This document shows, piece after piece, positions 9,030 to 18,203 of a stretch of 64,000 nt of DNA. The notes under the pieces are model-generated. The model searched no databases. It worked only from the letters and a program-made list of their open reading frames with translations, and was not told the origin of the DNA. Source of the stretch: an uncultured Shewanella sp. (GTDB taxonomy: Bacteria; Pseudomonadota; Gammaproteobacteria; Enterobacterales; Shewanellaceae); contig CANNEE010000015.1 in the NCBI GenBank assembly GCA_947503555.1, forward strand, positions 1 to 64,000, in the 5' to 3' direction. The position numbers and the translations under genes are program-made. Position 1 is the first letter of the stretch. The number at the start of each line of letters is the position of its first letter.

Positions 9030-10348
9030 GACTATCCCATAGGCTCAAATTATTTACCCTACTCAGCATCGCCTTCCTGGCGGTTATGACAGTAGCTCTT
9101 TTAAAGCATCAGACAACACAAGATCACACTTATCACAAGCTAAACAGCATCATGTCTCTTCAACTTAATATTGATAAATTGCAAAGTAACTTATGGTTAC
9201 TGCAAGAGTATGGCGATCATCAAGCAATCGAAAGTACCTTTAATGTACAGCAGCGCATAGAGAAGGAGCTAGAAGAGATCAGTCCCCATGATCAACAGCA
9301 GCGATTGCTGATCATCAACTTGTCCAATATGAATAAGACCATAGATACCTTGCTCACACTATCCCAAGACAATTTAGCCAAATCGGAAATCACCGGGGTC
9401 ATGAGTACCAACGGTATGCTTATCGCTCGACTCAATACGACAATTCAAGCAATGGGCGAAGATATAGCTCGGCTGCAGCAAATTGAAATCCGCTATGCCG
9501 AACAATTACAAGAACAACTTCTATACCTTACAGGTATCACACTCATCATAGGCGCTTTATCAATGAGCCTGTTCGCCTTTTTAACCATGCGTCACTTCAA
9601 GAGCAGTTTAAACGTCTTAAATCAGGGGATTAGTGAGCTTGCTCAAGGCGATTTACACAGCAAGGTACCATTAAAATACCAGGATGAAATTACCCAAATT
9701 GCCGATCAATTTAATGAGATGAAGCAAAAACTCAAGGCTACAACTATCAGCCGAAACGCCCTTGAAGATGAAGTTAAATCTCAAACTCAACTACTCATCA
9801 CTCAACAAGAAGAGCTGCAGTATTTAGCGGATCATGATGATTTAACCAACACTTTCAGCCGAGCGGCATTTAATCGTTACATCTCCTTGGCTATCGCTAG
9901 ATGTGAACGAGAAGAGCAACAGGCCTGTTTATTATTTATTGATCTTGATAAATTTAAGGCAATCAATGATATCCATGGTCATAGCGCTGGTGACAAGGTG
10001 CTGTGTGAAACCGCAATTAGATTACAACAAGTACTACGTAAATCAGATGTTATTTGTCGGCAAGGTGGTGATGAATTTGTAGTTTGGTTAGAGCCCTGCG
10101 GTACGGTGCAAGATGTCACTAAGCTTATTCAAAAGCTGCTAGAACAGTTATCACAGCCAGTTGAATATGAGCAACAGCCTTTGCCAATTAGTGTCAGCAT
10201 TGGTGTCAGCTATTATCCGCAAGAAGGTCAAAACTTAGAACAACTACTTAAAATTGCTGACGACAATATGTATATGGCGAAATCTCAAAAAGGGGCCAGT
10301 TTCTATTCTTCACTGAGCTTCATCAATAAGCCCAAATATAAACAGTGA
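9026..10348 (+). CDS. Membrane diguanylate cyclase (HAMP-GGDEF)
   Basis: A 440-residue inner-membrane protein expected to make cyclic di-GMP. The order is a transmembrane segment at 11-27, a helical periplasmic region of about 130 residues, a second transmembrane segment at about 166-188, HAMP to about 240, a short coiled coil, then the GGDEF domain from about 268. The active-site motif GGDEF is intact (347-351). An inhibitory I-site RKSD sits at 338-341, five residues before it, so product feedback is expected. No EAL domain is present. Translation is coupled to the binding-protein gene by ATGA overlap, so the pair probably forms one sensory unit. The stop codon lies inside a hairpin. Confidence 0.92.
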   Translation: MRLSHRLKLFTLLSIAFLAVMTVALLKHQTTQDHTYHKLNSIMSLQLNIDKLQSNLWLLQEYGDHQAIESTFNVQQRIEKELEEISPHDQQQRLLIINLSNMNKTIDTLLTLSQDNLAKSEITGVMSTNGMLIARLNTTIQAMGEDIARLQQIEIRYAEQLQEQLLYLTGITLIIGALSMSLFAFLTMRHFKSSLNVLNQGISELAQGDLHSKVPLKYQDEITQIADQFNEMKQKLKATTISRNALEDEVKSQTQLLITQQEELQYLADHDDLTNTFSRAAFNRYISLAIARCEREEQQACLLFIDLDKFKAINDIHGHSAGDKVLCETAIRLQQVLRKSDVICRQGGDEFVVWLEPCGTVQDVTKLIQKLLEQLSQPVEYEQQPLPISVSIGVSYYPQEGQNLEQLLKIADDNMYMAKSQKGASFYSSLSFINKPKYKQ

Positions 10349-10366
10349 CCTAACACTGTTTATATT
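10335..10366. terminator. Hairpin spanning the stop codon of the diguanylate cyclase
   Basis: A perfect 13-bp stem (10335-10347 with 10354-10366) and a 6-base loop. The TGA stop (10346-10348) is at the top of the left arm. It separates convergent genes (the msrQ stop is at 10383). There is no strong T-tract, so it may act as an mRNA 3'-end stabiliser as well as a terminator. Confidence 0.6.
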
Positions 10367-10382
10367 GAGCATTTAACAGGTT

Positions 10383-11051
10383 TTAGCTTACTTGCTTCGC
10401 ACTCTTTAAATGCTGAGTCTTAGTCCCTCTGGCACTCTGAGTTCTACTTCTCTTTCTTTTCTTAAACCAAGCAGCATTAGGTACACGTATCGCAAGCAAT
10501 ACAGCGAATACCAATAAGTAAATACTAGGCTCAATGATCTCAGACTTAACAGACCAATAGAAATGAATAGGAACAAGCACAGCGACTAAATAGATCCAAT
10601 TGTGCAGCTTTTGCCATCCTTTACCCATTTTGCGCATTAACACCTTAAAGGATGTTATCGCCAATGCAGTAACAAGCACATAGGCTAGAAAGCCAACTAA
10701 GATATAGGGGCGCTTAACCACCTCTTCAAATAGCAACTGCCATGCAAATAACAGATCTAAAGAAAAGAAAGACAAAATATGTAGGCTCGCATAGGCAAAC
10801 ACATACAGTCCAACGAGTCTGCGAGTTTGCATCAACACGCTTAAACGAAATTTACGCGCCACTGGTGATATCAACAAGGTCGCTAACAAGGCATTGAGCG
10901 CCCCCATTCCCGTATAGTGAATAATATACTGAACTGGATCGCCACCGGCATTATCGCTTAGCACTAATGCACCGAGATACAAGATAGGTGCAAGGCCTAC
11001 CATATGAAATACCAACTTAATCCAAATAAGGGAACGGGAGTTCAATTTCAT
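10383..11051 (-). CDS. msrQ: Heme-binding membrane subunit of the methionine sulfoxide reductase system
   Basis: A 222-residue MsrQ (YedZ) homologue: about six transmembrane helices from the ferric reductase-like fold, with histidines for heme (FAYASLHILSF, KLHNWIYLV). It passes electrons from the quinone pool or flavin to MsrP, which repairs oxidised methionines in periplasmic proteins. The start ATG overlaps the stop of msrP by one base (TAATG), so translation is coupled. The C-terminal tail of about 25 residues is very basic (KKRKRSRTQSARGTK), probably cytoplasmic. Confidence 0.92.
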   Translation of the reverse strand: MKLNSRSLIWIKLVFHMVGLAPILYLGALVLSDNAGGDPVQYIIHYTGMGALNALLATLLISPVARKFRLSVLMQTRRLVGLYVFAYASLHILSFFSLDLLFAWQLLFEEVVKRPYILVGFLAYVLVTALAITSFKVLMRKMGKGWQKLHNWIYLVAVLVPIHFYWSVKSEIIEPSIYLLVFAVLLAIRVPNAAWFKKRKRSRTQSARGTKTQHLKSAKQVS

Positions 11052-12088
11052 TAGTAGTTCACCCTCAAATCTAAACCTTTATACAAATCCGCTACCTGCT
11101 CGCCATATCCGTTAAAGGGTAATGTAGGAATGCGTGTCGCAGAGAACAGTCCACCTTCACCGATACGACGTTCAGATGCCTGTGACCATCTAGGATGATT
11201 CACCCTTGGATTGACATTGGCATAAAAACCATACTCATGGGGAGCAAGCTGGTTCCAGCTAGTAGGCGGCTGCCTATCCATTACGCGAATGCGCACAATG
11301 GACTTAATACTCTTAAAACCATATTTCCAAGGCACAACTAGACGAATAGGGGCACCATTTTGTGGAGGCAAAGTTTTGCCATAGAGTCCAACCGCCATAA
11401 AGCTTAAGTCATTCATTGCTTCAGCGACGGTTAGTCCTTCTACATAGGGATAATGTATCCCTCCACCCATTAAGCGACTCTTTTGCCCTGGCATCTGCTC
11501 TGGGTCAAACAGAGTTTCAAAGGCAACATGGGTAGCAGAACTTTTCACGCCAGCTTTTTTCAATAAAGCCGCTAAGGGAAAACCAACCCAAGGCACGACC
11601 ATGGACCATGCCTCAACACACCGCAGGCGATAGGTTCGCTCTTCCAGTGGTGCCAGTTTCATAATGTCATCGAGATCTAAAGTCAGAGGGTTATCGACCA
11701 AACCTTCAATTTTAAGTTGCCATGGATCCACTTTAAAAGATTGTGCATTAAGTACAGGATCTTGCTTGCTGGTGCCAAACTCATAAAAGTTATTATGACG
11801 AGTAACTTTTTCATAGGGCGTCAGCTCATCAGTTGCTTGATATAGCTCGTTTTTAGCAAAGGTTAAATTAGTGGTCACGAATGGCGATTGATTAGCATCA
11901 CTACCAAATAGATCAAACAGGCCTGCTTGAACATGGCCAGGTAAACTCGCACCAATTGCCCCCAACCCCATAGCTTTAATAATACTGCGACGAGCATTAA
12001 ATACTGACTCAGGTGTCACTTGCTGATCTTTAATATCCCAGCTTGGTTTAGTTAAAATACCTTTAGTAAAACGACGATTAAAACCCAT
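11051..12088 (-). CDS. msrP: Periplasmic molybdopterin methionine sulfoxide reductase
   Basis: A 345-residue MsrP (YedY), catalytic subunit of the MsrPQ repair system. A twin-arginine signal (R33-R34 in NARRSIIKA, hydrophobic stretch to about 48, cleavage after HVQA) sends it folded through Tat. The molybdenum-ligating cysteine is C157 in [10 protein letters not shown]. The sulfite-oxidase fold motifs WVGFPL and [20 protein letters not shown] are intact. Length is normal. It is first in the two-gene operon with msrQ. Confidence 0.95.
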   Translation of the reverse strand: MGFNRRFTKGILTKPSWDIKDQQVTPESVFNARRSIIKAMGLGAIGASLPGHVQAGLFDLFGSDANQSPFVTTNLTFAKNELYQATDELTPYEKVTRHNNFYEFGTSKQDPVLNAQSFKVDPWQLKIEGLVDNPLTLDLDDIMKLAPLEERTYRLRCVEAWSMVVPWVGFPLAALLKKAGVKSSATHVAFETLFDPEQMPGQKSRLMGGGIHYPYVEGLTVAEAMNDLSFMAVGLYGKTLPPQNGAPIRLVVPWKYGFKSIKSIVRIRVMDRQPPTSWNQLAPHEYGFYANVNPRVNHPRWSQASERRIGEGGLFSATRIPTLPFNGYGEQVADLYKGLDLRVNY

Positions 12089-12195
12089 TGCTCACCTCTG
12101 TCTTTATCTGTACTACTCGTTCCATGTTTAACAAGACAGTGGCATGGGATAAAAAATTTCCCTACTCAAGGATTTTTCTTTGTTATCGACAGTAA

Positions 12196-13800
12196 ATGCT
12201 GGATTCTTGTGCGCTCATTATCCAAGTACTTGCAGCTAATATAGGAACATGCGAGTCTTATTTATCATTTGCTCCATGGGTAAACTTGGTTATGCCTAAT
12301 CAACTCCCCTTATCTCTTCCTGAAATCATCGCTATCTTAGCTATTGGCCTTCTATGCTTCTTGATTGGCGCACTATTTAATCAGAAAAAGACTCGTTCAA
12401 GATGGCAACTTGCAAGGGAAACATTAATTAAGGAGCACCAACAACTCACTGAGACCCTTAATGACGAGTTAGATCAATTACAAGATCAGCTCAACCAAGC
12501 AGCGAACGAACTTCAGCAAAAACAGATAAAGCATGAACATGATATTGCGACCATAGCGCAGCTTGAAGCTAAAGCTGAACGTATTCCTCACCTTGAGCAG
12601 GCCCTAGAAGCGAGTCAAAGTAAATTGATGCAAACTCAGCTATCACTATCAAAAGCCAATGCGATGCAGCAAACCATCTTGGCAAAGAGTGATGCTGAGA
12701 AAGCCGCATTAGAGGATAAACTTACCCTGCTAGAAAATACTGAGCAAAGACTTAAACTTGAGTTTGAAAGCTTAGCCAATCGAGTACTAGAAGATAGAAG
12801 TGAAAAATTAACTTCCCAGAATAATGGCCAACTTGAATCAGTACTTGGCCCGCTAAAGCAACAGCTTGAAGGCTTTAGACGCCAAGTCCATGAAAGTTAT
12901 ACCCAAGAGCAAAGCCAGCGCAGCGCCCTATTCCATCAATTAGAGCAGCTACAAAACCTAAATCTAAAAATGAGTGAAGATGCCATTAACCTCACTCGCG
13001 CGTTAAAAGGTGACAACAAACAACAGGGAAACTGGGGAGAAGTGATCCTCGAACGAGTACTCACTGAAAGTGGTCTACGCCAAGGACATGAGTATGATAT
13101 TCAGCAAGATCTAAAAAACGATCAAGGTAAACGCTTTAAGCCTGATGTCATAGTTCACCTGCCTGAAGGTAAAGATGTGGTTATCGACGCAAAAATGTCA
13201 CTCACCGCCTATGAGCGTTACTTTAACACCCAAGATGAAACATTGCGTCTGCAAGCTCAAAAAGAGCATGTGCAATCCATTCGTCAACATATTAAAGGCC
13301 TAGGTGAAAAAGACTACCATAAGCTTCATGGTATTAAGAGCCTTGATTATGTATTGATGTTTATTCCAGTAGAGGCAGCTTTCCTACTTGGGTTAGAAAA
13401 TGAACCTGAATTGGTCAATTACGCATTAGAACGCAATATCATGCTAGTCAGCCCAACCAATCTATTGGTCGCTTTGAGAACCATTAATAACATCTGGCGC
13501 TTTGAGTATCAAAATCAGCATGCACAGAAGATCGCATCTCAAGCTGGTAAAATCTACGACAAGTTATGCGGTTATATTGAGGATATGAATAAGCTTGGGC
13601 GCGCGATGGAAACGGCAGATAAAAGCTATCAACAAGCCATGAATAAACTTGTCTCAGGTAAAGGTAACTTGGTAAAGCAGGCCCATCAAATGAAGCAACT
13701 CGGCGTTGAAACAAGCAAACAAATAGATAAAAGCATGCTTGATACCGCAATGAATGAGGAAGTGTCCTTAACTCTCGTCAATAGTGACACAGATAGCTAA
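12196..13800 (+). CDS. rmuC: DNA recombination protein RmuC
   Basis: A 534-residue RmuC-family protein. An N-terminal transmembrane helix (about 40-58) is followed by a long coiled coil (about 65-270) and the RmuC nuclease-like domain from about 275, with GNWGEVILERVL, KPDVIVHLPEGK and VIDAKMSLTAYE. In E. coli, RmuC limits inversions between short inverted repeats; the endonuclease fold is predicted. The upstream ATG at 12196 adds 32 residues before a second ATG at 12292, which starts just before the membrane helix and may be the real start. Neither has a convincing ribosome site. It is probably monocistronic. Confidence 0.92.
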   Translation: MLDSCALIIQVLAANIGTCESYLSFAPWVNLVMPNQLPLSLPEIIAILAIGLLCFLIGALFNQKKTRSRWQLARETLIKEHQQLTETLNDELDQLQDQLNQAANELQQKQIKHEHDIATIAQLEAKAERIPHLEQALEASQSKLMQTQLSLSKANAMQQTILAKSDAEKAALEDKLTLLENTEQRLKLEFESLANRVLEDRSEKLTSQNNGQLESVLGPLKQQLEGFRRQVHESYTQEQSQRSALFHQLEQLQNLNLKMSEDAINLTRALKGDNKQQGNWGEVILERVLTESGLRQGHEYDIQQDLKNDQGKRFKPDVIVHLPEGKDVVIDAKMSLTAYERYFNTQDETLRLQAQKEHVQSIRQHIKGLGEKDYHKLHGIKSLDYVLMFIPVEAAFLLGLENEPELVNYALERNIMLVSPTNLLVALRTINNIWRFEYQNQHAQKIASQAGKIYDKLCGYIEDMNKLGRAMETADKSYQQAMNKLVSGKGNLVKQAHQMKQLGVETSKQIDKSMLDTAMNEEVSLTLVNSDTDS

Positions 13801-14094
13801 GCAGAGATCAATAGGCAGCTATAACTGAGCACAAATAATTAATAAGCATTAGTGCCATTAGAGACACTTCGGCCTCTTGTACTCGGCTAATACCTTAAGT
13901 TTGCCATAATGATGAAACTAAAAAGTCATGATTGGTCGCTAGACTGCTAAAATTCATTCACACTCTGCGGCATTTATATGGCGGCGCAGCGTGCTAGAAA
14001 CCGTAACGAAAACAATTAAGAATATCCAAGGCAAGTGAGCCGCATTGTCTTTTTTGCTCACATTAGGGAATCATCAGGATATAGGATGCATTGA

Positions 14095-16074
14095 ATGCGA
14101 AATTCTCATTTTTTTATTATGTTATTAGCCTCATCAGTATTCGCAGCAAGCTTGAGCCAAGATGCGGCGGCCAGTAACACCGACTCGCCACAGGCTTATC
14201 AAGACCAAAGCAACACCAGCTCAGAAGATAGTTCAATACGACAAGCCCAAAGAAAAGATTACCTCGCTGCCAAAAAAGCCTTGGACAAAGGCGACCACCA
14301 TAATTATCAAGTATTGAGGCAGCAGCTTGATGATTACCCACTATCACTCTACCTTGACTACCATACTGACAGTAAGAAAATCACCAAGCTTAACGGTGAT
14401 GACGCCAGTAGAATATTGAGCAAGTTTAAAGCAAGCCCCCTTTATAACAGTATCAAGCATAAATATTTAATGGCTACGGGGAAACAACGCCGATGGCAGG
14501 ATTTCCTCACAGTTGCCACCAAACAACCTAGAGATACTCAACTGCAGTGCTATTTCTATAGGGCGCAACTTGCCAGCGGCGATACTGATCAAGCTTATCA
14601 AGGTGCAAAGCGGCTATGGCTGCACGGCAAGTCCCAACCAAAAGCCTGCGATCCATTATTTAAAGCATGGACAAAAGCAGGATTAAAAACCCAAGATCTT
14701 ATCTGGCAGCGCTTAGTTCTGGCTTTCGACGCTAGACAATATGGCTTAGTCAAATACCTATCACGAAAAATCACGACTCAAATCAGTACCGCCAAAACTA
14801 TTGTCAGTGTTTATCAAGATCCCCAAAGATTGAGACACACTAAACAGTATATGGGAAGTAACCCTCGTTTCGCTGAGATTGTCTATTTAGGCATCAAACG
14901 CTTAGGCAGAAGAAACCTTTCTCAAGCGGTCAAGCTATACAACAAGTATCTCACCTTAGGCAGGTTTAGCGGATACCAAAAACAGAGGCTGTCTCGTTAC
15001 CTCACACGGCGAGCTCTCGTTAAATCTGAGACATCATTACTTGGATTTATAGACAAACAGCTAAGCTCACTGGCATCGGACGAGCTTTACGAAATGAGAA
15101 TTCGCTGGGCGTTGCGAGACAAGGATCCACAAACTGCTTTGACCATGATCCGTTCTATGAGCCAAAGCCATCAAAACACCCCCCGTTGGCAATACTGGCA
15201 ACATCAACTCTCGCCATCTTCGCAACAAACGCCCCAAGCTCTAGCAAGCCTGGCTGGCAAAAGGAACTTCTATGGTTTCATTACTGCGAGTGCCAATGGT
15301 TCACCTATTTCACTTAACAATCAAACACTCAGTAACTCGACTCTGAGTACAGAACTAAACGCTTCCCTAAGGCTTGCCAGAGTCAATGAGTTAATGGCAC
15401 TAGATAAACAAGTCGATGCAAGGGCCGAATGGCTTGAGCTACTTCAAACAACCAATAATCAAGGAAAAACCCAACTTGGTTATCATGCTATGGCCCAAGG
15501 TTGGTATGGCTTAGCAGTACAAGCGAGTATATTTGCCAAACGTTGGAATGATATGGCCATGCGCTTTCCCATGGCCGCATCAGACTCATTTCAACAAGCC
15601 AGCCAGCGCTATAAAGTCGACATTAACGAAGTACGCTCAATTGCACGACGTGAGAGCGCTTTCTATCCTAAAGCGACCTCATCGGTTGGCGCTAGAGGCA
15701 TGATGCAATTGATGCCAGCGACGGCGAAACAGACAGCAAAACGAACAAAACTCAGGTATCGACATGCTCGCCAACTCTATGATACCGAGCTCAACATTCA
15801 ACTTGGTAGCGCCTATTACGCTTCGTTACTCAAGCAGTTTAACGATAACCGAGTATTAGCCACCGCGGCCTATAACGCAGGCCCCCATAGAGTTAAAGCT
15901 TGGCTTAAACGCAATCAAGGGGCGTTAGACCTTATGTCCTTCATTGAGACAATCCCCTTTAGGGAAACACGTGAGTATGTGCAAGCCGTGATAAGCTATC
16001 GAGCTATTTATCAAAAAATGCAAAACCAACAGGTAGAACTGTTTACTAAAGAGGAACTTGAATTTAATTATTAG
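14095..16074 (+). CDS. slt: Soluble lytic murein transglycosylase
   Basis: A 659-residue Slt70 homologue that cleaves the MurNAc-GlcNAc bond to give anhydromuropeptides. A signal peptide (1-26) is followed by a long superhelical U/L domain (about 45-470), then the C-terminal lysozyme-like SLT domain. The catalytic glutamate is E520 in RRESAFYP, followed by GARGMMQLMPATA and AAYNAGPHRV. The final AFRETREYVQ-like segment (PFRETREYVQ) is intact. It is periplasmic. The ATG has AGGAT upstream. The N-terminal part after the signal is longer than in E. coli by a low-complexity Ser/Asp/Gln stretch. Confidence 0.95.
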   Translation: MRNSHFFIMLLASSVFAASLSQDAAASNTDSPQAYQDQSNTSSEDSSIRQAQRKDYLAAKKALDKGDHHNYQVLRQQLDDYPLSLYLDYHTDSKKITKLNGDDASRILSKFKASPLYNSIKHKYLMATGKQRRWQDFLTVATKQPRDTQLQCYFYRAQLASGDTDQAYQGAKRLWLHGKSQPKACDPLFKAWTKAGLKTQDLIWQRLVLAFDARQYGLVKYLSRKITTQISTAKTIVSVYQDPQRLRHTKQYMGSNPRFAEIVYLGIKRLGRRNLSQAVKLYNKYLTLGRFSGYQKQRLSRYLTRRALVKSETSLLGFIDKQLSSLASDELYEMRIRWALRDKDPQTALTMIRSMSQSHQNTPRWQYWQHQLSPSSQQTPQALASLAGKRNFYGFITASANGSPISLNNQTLSNSTLSTELNASLRLARVNELMALDKQVDARAEWLELLQTTNNQGKTQLGYHAMAQGWYGLAVQASIFAKRWNDMAMRFPMAASDSFQQASQRYKVDINEVRSIARRESAFYPKATSSVGARGMMQLMPATAKQTAKRTKLRYRHARQLYDTELNIQLGSAYYASLLKQFNDNRVLATAAYNAGPHRVKAWLKRNQGALDLMSFIETIPFRETREYVQAVISYRAIYQKMQNQQVELFTKEELEFNY

Positions 16075-16375
16075 GCTTTCATTAGCGGCGAATGATCTTT
16101 GCTGACTTGTTCTTGCGCTCAGTCAATAACATTTTATTGCGGCGAACGAGGTGAAATATAAGTCAATGCTCGAACTCTGCGTTTACAGCAAGCTTGAAAG
16201 ATGCAGCCCCAAGGAGATAGTGTTGATTGAAAGTGACTAAATTTTAGACTTCAACAAAACAAAATAGCTAATTTGTGAACAGCTGACGCTTAAATCCAGC
16301 AAACTCGTTTGCGTTTAATGTCAATAAGTGTAAATAATTACTATTCGTATAAATTTACCGTGCATCTTAATCATT
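16075..16375. other. Intergenic region without a visible gene
   Basis: About 300 bases between slt and the EAL gene. I see no coding frame, RNA gene or clear terminator. The last 60 bases are AT-rich and probably hold the EAL promoter. Confidence 0.5.
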
Positions 16376-17164
16376 ATGCCAGACGCTAGGCTTGCTCAAT
16401 CAAAACTCTATATGGGATGTGAATACCAAGGCCTCATCTGCCCTTATACGCTTGATGTTAAAGGCTATGAAGCCCTTGCTCGGTTTAAGACCCATACAGG
16501 ACAGGTACTGCCTCCTAACCTCGTATTTGAGTGGCTCCACGAATTTCCAAACCTGTTTGAACAAGTCGAGTATCAGGCTAAATGCTTTCAGCTTAGTCAT
16601 GCACCAAACAACTACCCATTATTTGTCAATCTCGATCCCCATGCTATCTCTACAAGGGCGTGTGAACCACTCATTGACGCCTTTAATGCCCACGGTGATG
16701 TGACAGTAGAGTTAATCGAAAATACCTGTATCAATGACGCTGCACTTGCACAATCACTGCTTGCCAAGCTTAATCGCCTAAACATACAAGTCGCCCTTGA
16801 TGATATAGGCGCGCCTCACTCCATGCTCAGCTTAGAGCTACTGACTCAGGTGCCCTGCATCAAGTTTGATAAGGCTTGGTTAACCGACAAAAACCTATTA
16901 GTATCAAATGGTGGTTACCAACTCGAGACCAAACATAGAGCCTTGCTAATGTCCCTTATCACATTTGCAAAACAAACGGGCAAAACCACAATACTGGAAG
17001 GAGTTGAAACTCAACGTCAATTAGAGCTCGCCAAAGAGCTAGGTATCGATAGGGTTCAAGGCTTTTTATTTAAAGAGCAGTTTATTCAAACCGAGATTGA
17101 TAATGAGGTTGTCATCCCCGCACATGCAAGGCTTAGTGACAATTACCTCGCCCTAGTTAGCTAA
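16376..17164 (+). CDS. Stand-alone EAL-domain protein (probable c-di-GMP phosphodiesterase)
   Basis: A 262-residue protein that is almost entirely an EAL domain, with no sensor or membrane segment. Metal and catalytic positions look kept: E32 in the YEALARF motif, N85 in VNLDP, E112 or E115 in VELIEN, D142-D143, the lysine in IKFDK, the glutamate in LEGVET and QGF near the end. The loop-6 motif, normally DDFGTGYSS, is DDIGAPHS, so activity or dimer-dependent activation could be altered. The start ATG has no good ribosome site, suggesting weak translation or a different start. It is followed 71 bases later by the MoxR operon. Confidence 0.85.
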   Translation: MPDARLAQSKLYMGCEYQGLICPYTLDVKGYEALARFKTHTGQVLPPNLVFEWLHEFPNLFEQVEYQAKCFQLSHAPNNYPLFVNLDPHAISTRACEPLIDAFNAHGDVTVELIENTCINDAALAQSLLAKLNRLNIQVALDDIGAPHSMLSLELLTQVPCIKFDKAWLTDKNLLVSNGGYQLETKHRALLMSLITFAKQTGKTTILEGVETQRQLELAKELGIDRVQGFLFKEQFIQTEIDNEVVIPAHARLSDNYLALVS

Positions 17165-17235
17165 TAATCAGTTAACATGCGTTGAAAGGACAATAGGGGC
17201 TAGACTCAATACAAGCCACAGAAAAGGAGTGACAT

Positions 17236-18141
17236 TTGATCCAGTCCAATACCCAATCTATCTTAACGCAACTCGAAAGTGTGCTGCTGGGCAAACCTGA
17301 GCAGGTCAAGTTGGCTTTGGCCTGTATTCTCGCCCGTGGTCACCTACTTATTGAAGATCTTCCCGGCATGGGTAAGACAAGTTTATCCCATGCTATAGCC
17401 CAGAGTTTAGGGCTAAGCTACCAAAGAATTCAATTTACCAGTGATATGCTACCCGCGGATATTCTTGGCGTATCCATTTTTGATAAAGAGCAGAGCCAGT
17501 TTCTATTTCATCCAGGGCCTATCTTTAAGCAGATGGTGTTAGCCGACGAAATCAACCGCGCAAGCCCTAAAACCCAAAGCGCTCTGTTAGAAGCTATGGC
17601 TGAACAGCAGATTACAGTGGACGGCGAAACCTATCCACTTCCAAAGCCCTTTTTCGTTATCGCAACTCAAAATCCAACGGATCAATCGGGCACCTTTCCC
17701 CTGCCAGAGTCACAATTAGACAGATTCATGATGAGGATCTCCATCGGATATCCAAGCCATGATGCAGAGCTTGCAATGCTCAAGGGTGAAGGCAACTTGT
17801 ATAAATCCCTTAATCAGCTTATTGATCCCATGCAACTGCAAGGGCTTCAAGAGCAAATCGACAAAATCAGCGCTTCTGATGCACTACTCAACTATATTCT
17901 GGCATTAGTCATTGCCTCACGAAAACTCAATGAAGGCTATGGCCTATCTCCAAGGGCTAGCAAGGCGCTGTTACAAGCAGCTAAAGCTTGGGCCTTCCTT
18001 GAAAATCGTCAATATGTGGTACCCGAGGATGTACAGGCTATCTTTGCCTCGGTAGCGGAACATAGAATCAGAAGCACCAGCCAATATCAAGGAGAAACGC
18101 TTTCAGATAAAATACTTGCTAGCGTCAACCCCATGCTATAA
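17236..18141 (+). CDS. MoxR-family AAA+ ATPase
   Basis: A 301-residue chaperone-like ATPase. Walker A is LPGMGKTS (42-49), Walker B is VLADEIN (D104-E105), and the sensor region ATQNPTDQSGTFPLPESQLDRFMM is conserved. MoxR proteins work with partners encoded beside them; here these are a DUF58 protein and a membrane transglutaminase, the usual trio. The start is TTG with AAGGAG 7 bases upstream, which fixes it. It is first gene of the operon and cytoplasmic. Confidence 0.93.
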   Translation: MIQSNTQSILTQLESVLLGKPEQVKLALACILARGHLLIEDLPGMGKTSLSHAIAQSLGLSYQRIQFTSDMLPADILGVSIFDKEQSQFLFHPGPIFKQMVLADEINRASPKTQSALLEAMAEQQITVDGETYPLPKPFFVIATQNPTDQSGTFPLPESQLDRFMMRISIGYPSHDAELAMLKGEGNLYKSLNQLIDPMQLQGLQEQIDKISASDALLNYILALVIASRKLNEGYGLSPRASKALLQAAKAWAFLENRQYVVPEDVQAIFASVAEHRIRSTSQYQGETLSDKILASVNPML

Positions 18142-18203
18142 CCGGCAAAAGGGAGATCGGTATTACATGTTAAAAATTTAAGCAAGAGAGGAGGTAAATC
18201 ATT

